A stretch of DNA of 64,000 nucleotides from Epiperipatus broadwayi (Eukaryota > Onychophora > Udeonychophora > Euonychophora > Peripatidae). The position numbers were made by a program, and so were the translations under genes. Below the pieces are notes generated by a model. That model did no database searches and was not told the DNA's origin. It saw only the letters and a list, made by a program, of their open reading frames with translations. Of the stretch, positions 45,199-59,703 are shown in pieces (within the stretch, counting starts at the first letter, position 1; every line of letters begins with the position of its first letter). The stretch covers positions 7,800,093 to 7,864,092 of the forward strand of contig JAQFVV010000031.1 in the NCBI GenBank assembly GCA_028023455.1. The letters run 5' to 3'.

Positions 45199-47200
45199 TT
45201 ACTCTTAAAGTTAGACTTGGAAGTTATTGTTGTATTTGCCTGATTTGAAGTATAGAAATCTTTTATCTCATGTGTGTATTGGATGTTTACCAGCTTATTG
45301 TATAGCCTAGTGTTTGTAGTATATGGATAAAAAAGAAGAATAAAAGGAAAGTATAGTATCTTATAAAACAGCTGTATTGTAGTTAATAGATAAAGATTGA
45401 TTGATCTTCGCTTTCATCAGTATTATGATTCTATTGATATATCATAAGCAAACCGATTAGATTGATTAACATTATTTATTTATTGTATTTGACACACAGC
45501 ATAATACAGATTCATGCACAGATTGTTAATTTTGATATAAAAAATTTATTATTAACGTATAACTTTACTTATATTTAAAAACATTGGTAGTAATGATTTA
45601 AGCTTCATCTCATTGATTTTTATCATTTAATCATAATTTGCATAAATAATCAAGCAAAGATAGGGCATAGTTAATGAATACAAGGATTTACTTTATTTTG
45701 GCAAAGCAGAACCTAGTTATTCAATATAATACTGTACTTCAAAATTACAAAGAAAAATACATTTTATTAATAGAAGTATTTATTTTCTTTGGTAAGATAG
45801 TCAAATATTATTCCTAGTTTAAATCCCCTTATTTTAATTTTATTTAAGATACTTTTAAAGTAACAATGCAAAATCTTAATTTGTTTAGTGTAATTATAAT
45901 TTAATCTATGTTGTTGTCATTGGTACATGAATGTTATCCAGCAAAATGCTGAGTATAAGATAATTTAGTAATCAGTTACTAAAAGTGTAAGGTCATATTT
46001 TTTTTTTTTTATTTTTGTATAAGTCTATCAGAAATCACTGATAGCTAAAAAGCCATTTCTTTATAGCAAATGATAGGAATTTATTTAGTTCATTTAATGT
46101 TTCAAATAAAATGTTTACCAATCTATCAAAATGTTCTGATGAATGAAATATAGTAGATGTAAAAGGTTAACGAATCATGTTGTATTATATCTTCTTGTAT
46201 AACCTGTACTCAATGATATTAAATCCCTTCGGAATTTGTGTTCATACCAATAAAAGAAAAGTAAATGTTGATTTAACTATTTTCTATTTGATTAATAAAT
46301 ATTTTATTATATAGATTTGTATTAGGAGATTCTTCTTTAGCATTCATTCGTGTTTCACACTACCACACATGCTTATGCATTTATTTTATTTAATGTAACA
46401 TAATTGTATTCTATTTAATTATAATAAATCTCTAGATATGATGATGTTGATTTTCTTGATTCAAACACTATATGAGATGCCAATTACCTACTGATCATTT
46501 TTAAAAGGGGTTTGTTATTTAATTTTTGTTTAGATGATGAATTGAAATCAAAATGTGCCCGATTTCTTTCATTATCTAACTGCAAGTATCTAATTAGGGT
46601 ATTGTTTAGTTTATAATATTATTTTCATAGTGTTAAAAAAAGTAATATTGAGGTATAGAAATGTTAGATCAAGCCATACCATAAGTTAATTCCCTGAGAT
46701 CTTCAATATATAATTTAGATTAGATAATAAATTCATTTAGCCAGATTAGATTAATGCGTAGTTAAAATTTAGTAGTGATATGTTTAGTTTGAGTTTAGAT
46801 CTAGTGAATTATACATTACAATTTCTGAAATATTATTTATTTTATTTTAGTTATTAGTTAATTGTATAATATAATAGAGATTGTTCATTGCATATGGATG
46901 ATGGGAGGAGGTGAGATATAGAGTATTATTAATTAATTTTAGCTGGTAGGATTTTACCAATTTAATTTATGTTTAGCATAGAACTTGATAGATGTTTATT
47001 CTTATTAGTTATAATATTTTCTCCCACATCTAATGTACATTGTACACCTCATACTACTCTGTATCCCTCAACTGAGTTAGTTTTAGGTGAAAGCTTTAAT
47101 TTAGAGCCTCATGAATAGATTTAGATAAAGTTAAATAAATATTTTATTTTATGATCCATAGAATTGACACCCCCAGGTAATTGTTAGTGTTAGTGATAGG
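45199..47200. other. AT-rich DNA, no gene seen
   Basis: No recognisable feature. Confidence 0.45.
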
Positions 47201-47211
47201 AGTGAGGGGTT

Positions 47212-47251
<40 letters not shown>

Positions 47252-47258
47252 AGGGGTT

Positions 47259-47312
<54 letters not shown>
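47201..47312. repeat. Duplicated GGTTACA-(TA)n-(TG)n block
   Basis: 'gtgaggggttaca' followed by (TA)n and (TG)n occurs twice (47203 and 47250). Confidence 0.9.
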
Positions 47313-47313
<1 letters not shown>

Positions 47314-47807
47314 TAATACAATGATTTTCACGGGTTGCATATATAAAAGACATATTTTATGGGTTCATCCGTGTTAAAAAAAATTTAAATATCGATATAC
47401 TAATGTTTCGACTTGATCACACAATTCAAAATAGGAAACAAAAAGATGATAAATTAGCTATTATGATTTGTGTTCCATATGTAAAAAGAACTACAAACAG
47501 TATTGGATGTATCTTTAAATGCTATAATATAGATACAGCATTTTATCCTCATTAAAAGATTAGCAATATAATAATCAAGCCTAAGTATTCAAGCCTTCTT
47601 GAATCTCATGATATGAAAATTGTAAAGCTTCTTACATAGGTATGAGTAATCATTACATCAATGTTAGGAGAGATGAGAATGCTAATGCAGTTAAACACCA
47701 CTCATATTCATCAGCACTCTTACTCTATACTATAAATTCAGGCCACAAAATTGATTTTTCTAGTATACCAGGATCATATCCAGATGTGATAATCTCTACC
47801 AGTGCAA

Positions 47808-48040
47808 TTTTTTTATAATTATTTTATATAATATAATAAGTGTATCAATTTTATTAGTCTAGGCAGAGAAATAGATTGAAAATCGTCTGTCAAAGTTATT
47901 AATCATATGACTTTTAATGTATACTATCACACACACGCTTGTTTGAAATAATAACAAAGTTTAAAATATTTTAAAAGTTATATTATGGAATTGGATAGAA
48001 TTATTGCCTATTATAAAAGTAAATAGTATTAAACTTTAAG
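47808..48040 (+). repeat. Direct repeat, first copy (~233 bp)
   Basis: Nearly identical to 48802-49034, offset 994 bases, differing mainly at the 3' tip (agtattaaactttaag against agtgttaaacattaag). The pair could be terminal repeats of a small element or a segmental duplication. TG...CA termini are not obvious. Confidence 0.9.
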
Positions 48041-48234
48041 TGCCTGATATTTAAACTGACAAATTATTTGGAGAAATTTCAATTTATGTCTCACAGGGAA
48101 GAGAAAATTTCTCATTTTTAATTGTCTATGACTTTGAATTATATTAGTTTTAATTTTGTGGAAAGAAATTACTTTTCACACATGTAATATTAGATTAGTA
48201 CTTAGTTTACTTGCTTTCACCTGTTCCACAAGAT

Positions 48235-48261
<27 letters not shown>

Positions 48262-48265
<4 letters not shown>

Positions 48266-48362
48266 ATTGTTTGAATTGTTTATAAACCGTTTAAAAATAT
48301 TATTTCAATTATAATTACAATATTATTTTTAATTAACGGATATTTTTATTTATTTTACATAT
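48262..48362 (+). repeat. Repeat E fragment
   Basis: Matches 40354-40450 through 'attatttcaattataattac' and 'ttaattaac.gatattt', ending in (TA)n. Confidence 0.75.
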
Positions 48363-48801
48363 ATATATATATATTGTGCCCTTTTCTATAGGTCAGTAAT
48401 AGTTTATAACAGTCAATTACTAAAAAATTTTAAATTTAGAATATGTTCTTTTAATACATTAATTGTATTAAGTCAATTATATCTTTAAAGTACAATTTGA
48501 GGCTAAAGCAAGTACGTAGTATATAAAATTATAGCGAATTATTTAAACATAGTTATGTAAAGCTTAAAATATTGTTGCATATGATTGTAAAAGCTGGCCA
48601 TATTAAATAACACAGCTATAAAAATTAAAAGTATATTTAAAAATCCGATTTTAATAGTTTAAAACGTATAATTTAATAAATGCTATATTTAGATTTGTAA
48701 TCATATTTAAATAGTCAAAATTAATATAGTATAATTTTAAAATAAACTTTGTGATGGTGAAAATTATATCTAATTCTATATTTTCTAAATTGTTCTTCCA
48801 A

Positions 48802-49034
48802 ATTTTTTATAATTATTTTATATAATATAATAAGTGTATCAATTTTATTAGTCTAGGCAGAGAAATAGATTGAAAATCGTCTGTCAAAGTTATTAATCAT
48901 ATGACTTTTAATGTATACTATCACACACACGCTTGTTTGAAATAATAACAAAGTTTAAAATATTTTAAAAGTTATATTATGGAATTGGATAGAATTATTG
49001 CCTATTATAAAAGTAAATAGTGTTAAACATTAAG
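48802..49034 (+). repeat. Direct repeat, second copy (~233 bp)
   Basis: Partner of 47808-48040. Confidence 0.9.
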
Positions 49035-49035
49035 T

Positions 49036-52000
49036 TAACTATCATATGTAATGCTTAAATGATGTAATGTTTTAAATAGTATCATAAAGACGAATACAGA
49101 TATATAAAAATTAAATATTTTATTTAAATAAAAATAGATAAATTGAATATTAAGAAATGGAATGAGTTATTAAATGTTATTTTAAAAATTATTTTAAATG
49201 TTTAAATAGTTTTAATAAAATAATAATTTATTTAAAAGTGGTATTTTAAATAATATTTTAAGTTCATTACGTCACGATTTCTAATTTTGAAATTTAATTC
49301 TACTATAAACTAAAAATATGTAAATTTGTTCTCAAGCTAAAGTAAGAATTAACCAATAGGAATAGGTATTCTTACAGACTATAAATATCATCGTAACTAA
49401 GTTATCGGGGGAGATTAATAATGTATTGAAACTGGAGAAAGGTAAATTATAGCTATCAAAAGATAGTATTTTAAAATTTTTTATTTTAGTCAATTTTTTT
49501 TAGTACTTTCTCATAATTTATTTGAAAAAAAAACTAATTGATAATTTTTAACAGTAACTTGCAAAAAAAAGAGAGTGTAAACTAAAAAATATTTTAATAA
49601 TTTCGTTTAACATGCTTTGTTAAATTTTCTAAAGTTCCTTTATCAGTCGTATTTTATCTAAAAGTTTAACCTAAACTTCGCAATAAAAAATGGATATACG
49701 GTGGAATAAAATGGATAGAAATTGTAATACTGTAAAAATGTTTGAAATATTTATTGATACAGCTTTATTAATATTTAACTGAAGAACTGTTCTGGTACAT
49801 AAAAACCACAGCTCAGACATTATACGGAGTCTAAAAAATGAATTGAAACGTATTATTTATAAGTTTATTTAAGATTTTTTTTAAAATGGTGATAAGACAG
49901 TTATGTTTCATGAATTATTTTATAGTATATTATGTTCAAAGAAGTAAAGTGTTAAATACTTTCTGAAGGTGGCATTGTTAAAAGTCTTTTCAAGAATTAA
50001 AGAAAGAGCACAGGGAAATATGTTATAGAAGCATTTTTTGATATTAAAATATCCGTTCTTCGAATTATTTAAAATGTATTTGGAAAAGATTTGTTCAAAA
50101 GTACTTGAAGTTTTTATTTTAAAAGAGATTTATAAAAATACCAATTGAAAGTTTAAATGTATCAAGAACTAACATATATATAAAAGTGAACACATAGATG
50201 AATAAAAAAATGGATCCATGGAAATACAAATAGTACTTAAAAGTTTATCGAATATTTTTAAAGTTAAATTAGATGGATTGATGCATCGGATACACAGAGA
50301 ATATTGGTAGAGAAGATTAAGAAGGTGCACGGGATTAATTGATATTATGATTTAATAATTATTGTCCTAAAAACTAAAACCAAGGATTATTTTTTAAATT
50401 TTACTAAATGGATTAATAATTATTTTTATTTTAAACTATCGCGCTTGGAGAAGAACATTTTTTAAAAACTCTAGAGAAAATAATAAGCATTTTGAACTTA
50501 TCAGGAACTATCATCAAGAAAATATGTAACTATAGTTTTGATTCTTTTTATTTTGTTAACCTAGTTTAAATCTAAATTTTTATATAAGATTAGGAAAAAC
50601 ATAAAAACATTAATTTATTAATATTAAAATTTTATAATATAATAATCTAATAATTTAGCTAAAAATATTTTAATATAAAGTGTATGGGTGTGAATTTTTT
50701 TTATATCTCTGCAATGCTCAAGTGGATAAAGGAAACCTACTGAACAGACGACTAGATCAAGGTTATTGGTAATAATAATAACTATTGATAATTTATAATG
50801 TATATTTTTTGTGTTTTCTTTAGATCATCTATGGATAGTAAGAATGAAGTATAAAAGTTTTTTTTTTTACTTATATGTACTGCATTTCATACAACATTTT
50901 AAAAAACATTATGAGATAGGATTGATTCATACGAGATTGTTATTATTTTTTTTTATTAGTGATATAATCCAACATAACAAATAATTATATGATTCTTTTA
51001 GAATTTTCATGTTATGGGATATTTAAATATTGTCTCAGTAGGTCGTATATGATTAAACATACAGAGCAATGAAGTAAGCAACTTTTCTTATGGGATAGTA
51101 AGATTGTTCAACTATCAATGAATTTTATTTATTGTTTTGTAAATGCAGATAGTTATTTATCGATGTAAGATGTAGAAAAATCTTGAGAAATAATGTTGAG
51201 ATAGTGGCTTGGAAGTACTTAGTGAACAAAAAACCAAGATGATGATTAAGAAATAGGATGTTATAAGGAATGGAAATAATATTTAGTCTTTATGTGAATG
51301 TCAGCATAGTTAACAAAGTCCTATGACTGATATACATTTTATTTGGACAGTGTTTATATTTCTTTAAATATTTGATGTTCTAATAAAGCTGAAGAAATAT
51401 CTTTAACATCGTCCCTGTACTAGAGGATATTAGGCAAGTAAATGTCATACCTCTTCGCACTGTGCCATGATTTTGAGATATGTTAAGAGTAATACTCTAG
51501 CTTTCTTCCTTAATCCTATGCATCTGTTTTCGCTATCTTTATTTCATGTAACTGCATCGTTTAGTAAGATATGTTTAAGAGAAATGATAAATAATTTAGA
51601 ACTAAGGTTATGCTATCGTTTTGTATAAGATTGGTTTATTTGCTTAGAAGGAATATAATATTATAACTTAAAATTGAAGATCCAAAGTATCCTAAGGAAA
51701 GAAAGAATCATAGAATATATTTTGAATTTTATTTCGGAAATGAAATATATATATATATATTTTTAAATAGGGTATCTAAACAAAGATATTTTTTTTAAAG
51801 TGATAATAATTTTAAAAGCTTTAGTATTGTTTTTTAAGAGAAAATAAGCATTGCATATTTTTAAAATACAATAGTACAAAGTAAATTATGTAAACAATAT
51901 GCATAGTATATTTTTGTTTATTGATTAACAGACATGTATTGATGATTACACTTATATCATACTAAAGTAGGGTTTAAAGAAGAATATACTATGATTAGTA

Positions 52001-53370
52001 AACATTGTGTGATAAATACTAAAATCTAGTACTGAATTTTGGATAATATTTTGTGTAACATCTTTGACTTTGCAAGATGAAATTTTTTTTTAATATTTTG
52101 AGAAATCCATACTCATTATAAAATTTTGTTTTCTATAGAATGTTTTTCTAGGTATGAATTTTTTTAAAAAATAAGATAGTTTAATAATATTAAGGATAAA
52201 ATGCTGTTGCTAATAAAGTAGATAAATTTATTTGTAATAAGTTAACCATAATGAGAAACCAAATAGTAACATTTTTTTTTTTAATTTTGTCCTAAATCTA
52301 AATAAAGATGTAATTAAAATATAAATTATTTTTTTTATATAACCTGGTAGATCAAACTGTAAAGTAAAAAAGTTAAGGATATCCACTGTAAATAGTGTAA
52401 ATAAATTGTTTATTTATTTGTTGTTAGTAATAAACTTTGTTAAATTTTATTATTTCAAAAATTTTGTGTCCGAGTTATTTATTTCTCCACATCGCTGCAT
52501 GAAATCACGATATATGCATAATAATCGAAACAAATATATAATTTTGCACAAAAGATAAATAGAGAATTATTTTAAGAATTTTAAATATTTTATTGGTATT
52601 CATTATAATTAGATAATCATAATCTTGCATTATTTTATTGGTCATAAATCATTATCACAATATTATGTTAAATTATATGCTATCAGTTGCCACACATATT
52701 TTGTTTGTCAGATTAATAAAATGCTACCACGTATTTATTATATCATTACATGAAGATATAAGATCATATTATATTATTTTATTATTTTATTATGGTAATA
52801 AAATTATAGTAAAAAGAAAAGATATACAGAATTAGTTAAACAATGAAGAATATTATTACTGTTATTTATTATTATTTGTTTCAGTGTAGTAGATTATGAC
52901 ATAAAATCCCTTCTCATATTTTACTACCGTATTTTTTAATTAACTTAGAATAAACTTTATGAACCTGAGATTATTTTATTGAGCTAGATTATTAAATAGA
53001 AGATTAAAATTTAATTATTAGTTTAATCTTAGTGAGTAGAAGTTATTAAAGTCGTAAGAATACTATAAATTTGTTATTTGAAATAGTAATAAGGGGGGAT
53101 AGTGTTCTTATGCCATTGAGGTAGTATCCTGTAAGATATTGGCTCAATGTAATCTATCTTGTCACCTGTATTTTCACTTCAAGTCTCATGAAAATATTAA
53201 ATATTTATTTAATTTATTTTATAAATTGAACCTTATTCGTATTTTAAATATGAGCTAGTGAAACATTTTAATTTTAATGCTGAATATTTTATTTATTAAC
53301 TATGAACTGAGCTAGAACCTATTTTATTTTATACCATATATTATCTGAAAGTGAAGATGCACGAGGGCAA
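49036..53370. other. Long AT-rich stretch, no gene seen
   Basis: More than 4 kb without recognised repeats, RNA genes or coding signal. The frame at 52638-52835 is Ile/Tyr-rich and unrecognised. Confidence 0.45.
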
Positions 53371-53375
53371 GGTTA

Positions 53376-53377
<2 letters not shown>

Positions 53378-53409
<32 letters not shown>

Positions 53410-53431
53410 TATATATATATATATATATATA
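53378..53431. repeat. (TA)n tracts
   Basis: Two (TA)n runs separated by ct. Confidence 0.93.
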
Positions 53432-53674
53432 AACTTTCTCTTCCCTATGATATATAAACGAAATTTGTACAAATAATTTGTCAATTGAATTATTAGTATC
53501 CTAATAATATCAAGTCCTGACTTTAGCACTTTCAATATGGGTTGGTTTATATAAGAATAGGCTCTATGCAAAAGTAATTTACTTATGCTTTTAAAACATT
53601 ATTAATGAGTGAGTATATATAAATTTAATATCATTATAAGAGGATATGTGTGAAGGGTAATTTCCATCCACAAC

Positions 53675-53675
<1 letters not shown>

Positions 53676-53766
<91 letters not shown>

Positions 53767-53806
53767 TATAGATATATATATATCGCTAATATTATATATA
53801 TATCAC
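53676..53806. repeat. Long (TA)n microsatellite
   Basis: About 85 bases of perfect (TA)n followed by (GATATA)n and further TA. Confidence 0.95.
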
Positions 53807-54385
53807 TGAACTATATGAATATGTAAAAATGGTATAAAATTGTGATAAAATAGAAAATCATACTTGCAATCAATAATTATTATAAAGCAGCATATTTTGT
53901 TCAAACATTATTATTTTCATGAATAATAGTTAACTGTATTATTCGATGCATTTAGTATTCTTGCATTAATAAATATCTTGATTATTTGAATGTATGTGTA
54001 ATCAGAGATTCACAGAAATATGATTTTCAAAGACCTGATATAATAATTGAAAAAATGATAAGGACATTAATATAATTTATAATGAATTTGTGACGTTTAA
54101 AATTAAAGTTATTTATAGGAATTATTTATCAGGTTTCAGTTTATATTATTAACATATAGAAGTTTAACTTCCAAATAGTATTCTTCTTAGTTTAATTATG
54201 TTTCCATCTGTATAAGTTTTTAAAAATATATAATTGCCAAAATGAGTAATCTTAAAATATAAAATATAATGATTATATATGTATAAAGATAAGATATATT
54301 TGAACTCGATACTTCTAAAATTTATATGAAAGATATACATGTTATAAAAGCAAATTGAAGAACAATTAAATTCCTACACAATGCA

Positions 54386-54444
54386 TGATTATCCTGGCTT
54401 TTACTGGGTGGCACAACCACATTAAGAGTTTTTGCCTTTGTTTA
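54386..54444 (+). mobile_element. Hammerhead retroelement, subfamily B, 3'-end remnant
   Basis: Aligns with 25371-25437: 'tgatta.tctgg', 'gggtggcac', then 'agagttttgcctttgttta', ending where the 24.3-kb element ends. The ribozyme is not present. Confidence 0.6.
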
Positions 54445-54762
54445 ATCTTTTTGATGTCAACATCAACTTCTAAAAACCTTGACCAATTTTTGTATTGCTC
54501 TATTATTTAAATCTGTGAACTATTATTTGTCAGTTTCATTTCCAGTCAGTTACTATTGATAAAATATTAATCCAAAATACACAGAATTGTTTCAATTCAT
54601 CTTCTATAAATTGAATAATTTTAGATTCAAATTGGTTAAATGTAACAAAATTAAAAATAATGTTAATAACTGAAGAAAAATATTAAAAATATTTAAAAAA
54701 TCATCAGCAGTAAAAAACAATTTTATTTCAACCAATCTGTGTGTCATTATTAAGTTCTCTAG

Positions 54763-55245
54763 CAGTCATCATTATTTACTTTTCTTGAAGAGCAGTCCCT
54801 TTCCCACACTTATATTTTTTTTTGTAAACTGTAAATTTTTTTGAAGCACACTTTATATTTCGATAAAGTAATATAAAATCTTGATTATGATTGTAAAAAA
54901 AATATTATAAATATATTTATATATGTTTAAAATCATTTATGAATGCATAAAACATTTGTTTTGATTTGTGACTTTGTCATTTAGAAACACCTGATATGCA
55001 AATTATGGTCAGTAACAGTCATTCTTTTCACTTTGTTGAACAGTGTCACTTTCCCACACTTATTTTCCTTGTAAAATTAAAAATTCTTCAAATTAAACTT
55101 TATATTTCAATAAAGTAATGTAAAATCATAATTATGAATATAAAAAATTATGGTAAATAAATTTATTTACATTCAAAATCAATTAAAAACATGTAAAACA
55201 TTTTGTTTTGATATCTGACTTTATCATTTATAAATGCCTGCTGCA
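54763..55245. repeat. Diverged tandem duplication, period about 245
   Basis: Shared landmarks occur in the same order in both halves: 'ctttcccacactta' (54799 and 55050), 'ctttatattt', 'ataaagtaat.taaaatc', 'gttttgat.t.tgactt.' and 'caaatt/caattttcag'. Confidence 0.75.
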
Positions 55246-57713
55246 CAATTTTCAGTGTTGGAAGCTATCCAATCAGAGAAAATATGCTGGTGTAAACACT
55301 AATAATACACAGCAAAATATATTGCCATATGTGGACTTTTTGGGACTAAAATTTTATATTTTGAATTTCCTATAAAATAACTAAAATGAAAAAAATTGAC
55401 CATAATTGATCAAGAGATTGTGCAACCTATGGCCACAAACTGTAAATAACATGAGTGAAAATTAAAATGGTACAAAATCTAACTGTATTTAACAGCAGAG
55501 TGGTTAAAAGAAAAATTATCAAGTTGATATGATATATTGAATAACTTAAATAGATAGCTGCATGAGCGACTCCTTTTTAAATATTATTTCCAAAATGCAA
55601 AATACAGAATTTACTAATTATAAAGTTTGTATTTAATATGTTAAAATGATTTTATTGTAATAGTTAATGCTAAATGATACAAAAGTAGAATAAAACGAAT
55701 AATATAAATAGCTAATACATTGTGCTGTGTACATTTACTTAATGAAATAACTGATGAAAAGCAAACATCTCACAACGATATGTTATAAATTCAAAGCTAT
55801 AAAGATTGAGATTCAATTTATACAAAAAGATAAAGCCTTCACAAGAAGTTTATGTATGCCATGATTTAAATATTTAAAGAGTATATTGATTTATTGTTCA
55901 TCTGACATGTGAGTGATAAATGAATCAATTACTTATGTGTGAAATAAAATTTAATAAACTTGTTATATATAAGTTATTATTTTTATTAATCTAATTGTGA
56001 GAGTATATTAGTAAAAAGAAGTAAATATCAAAATAATAATAGTAAACAAATGTCTTACCAAAGAGATTTTGACTTGGTATTAAGTCCACTTGACAATATT
56101 TATAATGCCTGTCTTCAGACAAATTATCCGGAAAATGTTATGAATACTCTGAACTTGTATTACAAAAAAATTGGTGTATAATTTTTACTGGTTTATTCTA
56201 TATACTCTTCTGTAATAATTGGTGCATTTTGATTATTATGTTTATGTTCATATATGCCATATTTTTATGTGCAATAGTCTAGATATTATATTGCAAACAT
56301 TTGATCTACAGGAATGGGCAATCAAATTAAATATGATTCATTATGAGAAAGAACTTGATGTCTCACAACTCTGATTATAAAAAGAAAAAGGAATGATATA
56401 TATGTATAAAGTAATACTATAATTAAAACCATTGTCATTACAGTGATACTCAAAGTAAAATATTTGCTTTGTATTTATTCTACATTAAAAAAATTGATAC
56501 TTACATAAGTTTTCATATGACTAATTCAGAATAAATCTATAATAACTTGCATTAATAATTATTAGAATAGTGTTTTTTTTTTTGCTTTTATGATAAACTT
56601 AAATCCAAGTGTTATTATTTTATGCATGTAATACCTTAATCTGGTCAAGTTGTAACATTTTTTGTGATTATAAAGATTTTATTGACAAGTTCATCCATAT
56701 TTGCAACATATTAATGTAACAACATATTAATGTAACAACATATACATGTAAGTCTGCAAACAAAATTCATTTTAAAATTTAATACTTGAACTTCACAAAA
56801 TAAAATGGTAATATGGATATGTAATGGTTATAACTGCTTTTTTTGTTTATTGGCTCATAATCTTATCAATAAAAACTGTAGAACAAAATATTTGCCAAAT
56901 TCCATTTTTAAAATAGATATGTATTTTATTTAGTTATTATAAAAAAAAAATATATGTTTAAAAAGTAAGAATTTCATTTACATTTATTACATTTTCACAT
57001 AAAAATCTCTTTACTGGCATTTACTAAAGTGATAGACAATTTCTAGTAATGACACTTCTATTTTACGTTAAATATGTTTTTAAATCTTGCCTTCTTAAAA
57101 GCAAATCTTTTCAAATAAAATATAATTGTAGTCAAATATTTTATTTAATTTCAAATATTTTGCAAATATATTGCATAAATTAATTTAAATAATATAAATA
57201 AATTACTGTAAATTGCAATTTTTTTTTGAAAATATTAAAACAAACACACACAATTTTTTGAGACCAAATAATCTATCAAACAGGATTCAGAATTGCCTTC
57301 AGTCCAAAAAATACATTAATCTAGCTTTCCTCAATTTATTTTGATGCAAATAAGGTATTGCTGAAATGTGATTATATTCAAATCTTGTATGACGACTGCA
57401 TAATACTGACATATTCAGATGTTTTAATATGCTAAATTTAATTAATAATTTCTATGAAAAAAATTTGCTCTTGCTAATTAACATTATAAATAACTGCAAA
57501 ATAGCAAAGAAAAGCCGAAGTGAGTACACCATTATCTATAGCAAAATATCTCACAATCAGTGACTCTGTAATGACCCAATTAAAACTCATTAAACAGTCT
57601 TATGTTTCCAGGTAGATTATCATTTTTGTGCTTTATTTTTAATGACTAAGTCTTTAATTTTGATTAAAAATTTATATTTTCTACAACATTCATTTAAATG
57701 ATACCTTCAAAAA
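55246..57713. other. AT-rich DNA, no gene seen
   Basis: Only a 16-base unit (aacatattaatgtaac) repeated about three times at 56704-56745. Confidence 0.45.
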
Positions 57714-58063
57714 TAAAAATCATGTTTAAAATAATATTTTAATTTTGCAAATACTAAAAAGAATAAACAAATTAAATAAAAAATAGAATAAAAACTTGTA
57801 ATTTTATTATTAATATATGCCAATAGAAATTTATAGTTGAGTCATGAATACAAACTTTTAAATTTAAAAATTCAAATTGTAAAAAAAAATGCAAAAAACA
57901 AAAATCATTTTTAAAATAATATTTTAATTTTGCAAATACTAAAAAGAATAAACAAATTAAATAAAAACTAAAATAAAAACTTGTATTTTTATTATTAATA
58001 TATGCCAATAGAAATTTATAGTTGAGTCATGAATACAAACTTTTAAATTTAAAAATTCAATTA
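57714..58063. repeat. Tandem duplication, period 185
   Basis: 'aataatattttaattttgc' to 'acttttaaatttaaaaattc' occurs at 57730 and again 185 bases later with few differences. Confidence 0.93.
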
Positions 58064-58211
58064 TCAGTTACAAATTTTTTAGTAGAATTTCTTTTTTGAT
58101 GATAATCATTTCTAATTCTAACTTTTGTGATTTTTTTAAAATACTTAATTATTATACACTTAACAAAATTCAAATATTTCATTTAACTTTACAATAATTA
58201 AAGAAATAAGT

Positions 58212-58213
58212 AA

Positions 58214-58308
<95 letters not shown>
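58212..58308. repeat. (TA)n microsatellite, RTE insertion site
   Basis: Nearly 100 bases of (TA)n ending exactly at the first base of RTE copy 2. The 3' end of that copy also enters (TA)n at 61586. Confidence 0.97.
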
Positions 58309-58310
<2 letters not shown>

Positions 58311-58634
58311 CTGTAGAAAGGAGTTTGCTATTAACTGAAAGGAGACCCTTTGATTCCTCTTGGAGGCCTTAAAAGAACCAAGCAGAGCAAATTCCTAATG
58401 TCCACTCCATACGTTCTTGTCATTGCAGCTGTTATTACTACGTGATTATTCATATAGTATACGAACATGGATGGGCTGCTCACCAACATGCATTAGCCAG
58501 TGTAATGAGTTTATTGGCTTTTTACCTCTGAGTTTAAGATCAAGAAACACCATGGTCTTTCTTCTCAGTGCCTGATAAGGCAGAATGAATGTTTGTGTAA
58601 ATGATAAATATTTTTCCAATACATATATACAATT

Positions 58635-59661
58635 ATGACAGACAAAAATAAAGCATGGCCCTTATTCCCAGGAGGCTGTAAACTCACCAACCAAGGCAGC
58701 GATTGGTGGCCGAAGGCGGAGGGTGCTAAGAATCCCCTGATTGCAGACCCAGGCTGCCATTTGATGATGACTTTTTATTTAGGTACTTACAACTGCAGAT
58801 CACTTTCAAGTAAAGGAACATTGCAAGAATTAGAAGAAGAACTGTCTTATATTAAATGGGACATTATTGGACTTTGTGAAGTTAGAAGAAAAGAAGAAAC
58901 AATTGATATAAAAAGTGGACATATACTCTATTACAAAGGCACACGTATTGGAAATACAAGTGGAGTAGGATTCATTATAAATAAAAAGTGGAAGAACAAT
59001 ATTGTGGAGATTGATGGTGTATCAGACAGAGTGGCAAGATTAGTTATACAACTTAATCGCAGATACCAAATGCAGATAATTCAGGTTTATGCCCCAACAA
59101 GTTTTCATAGTGATGAAGTAGTAGAAGATTTTTATATGGATGTACAAAAGGCTTCTGATCAGAGTAAACAACATTTTAAAATTGTTATGGGAGATTTTAA
59201 TGCTAGAATTGGTAGACAAATGAAAGATGAAATTGTTGTAGGTAATTTTGGTTATGGTAATAGAAATGAGAGAGGACATAGACTTGTGGAGTTTGCAGAA
59301 AAAAAAAAAACTTTATATTATGAATTCATTTTTTGAGAAAAATGTTAAAAGGAAATGGACATGGAAGCATCCAAATGAAGGTACATCAGAATTGGATTAT
59401 ATTTTAACTAACAGAAAATACATATTTCAAGATTGTAATGTTCTTAATAAATTTAACACAGGAAGTGATCATCGATTAGTAAGGTGTAAGTTACGTGTTA
59501 ATGTAAAACTAGAAAGACAAAAATTATTAAGAAAAACAATAGTTACAGTTGATATTCCTAATCTTCAGAAACATTCTAATGAATTTAAATTAGAACTTAC
59601 AAATAGGTTTCAAGTGTTAGGAGATTTTGAACATGATACAGATTTGATGAAATTAATATGA
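58635..59661 (+). pseudogene. RTE endonuclease region (frameshifted)
   Basis: The first open piece (58635-59336, 233 codons) has TYNCRSL at residues 51-57, GLCEVRR with the metal-binding Glu at 82, YAPT at 152-155 and GDFN at 186-189. The second (59248-59661) restores the frame after the extra A and has LDYI and GSDHRLV. The fold is the apurinic-type endonuclease that nicks target DNA for priming. The ~45 residues before the domain (rich in Trp, Pro and Gly) may be leader rather than protein, and the true start may lie near the Met pair at residues 44-45. The domain is missing no catalytic motif but is split by the frameshift. Confidence 0.92.
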
Positions 59662-59703
59662 AAATAACTGATACACTTTTAAAAACTGCAACAAACATAG
59701 CAA

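Noticed and set aside
50716-50770. tRNA-like 'gctcaagtggata' stretch
   Set aside because: The A-box-like part has a mismatch and the expected B box position reads ggttattggta, too far from consensus.
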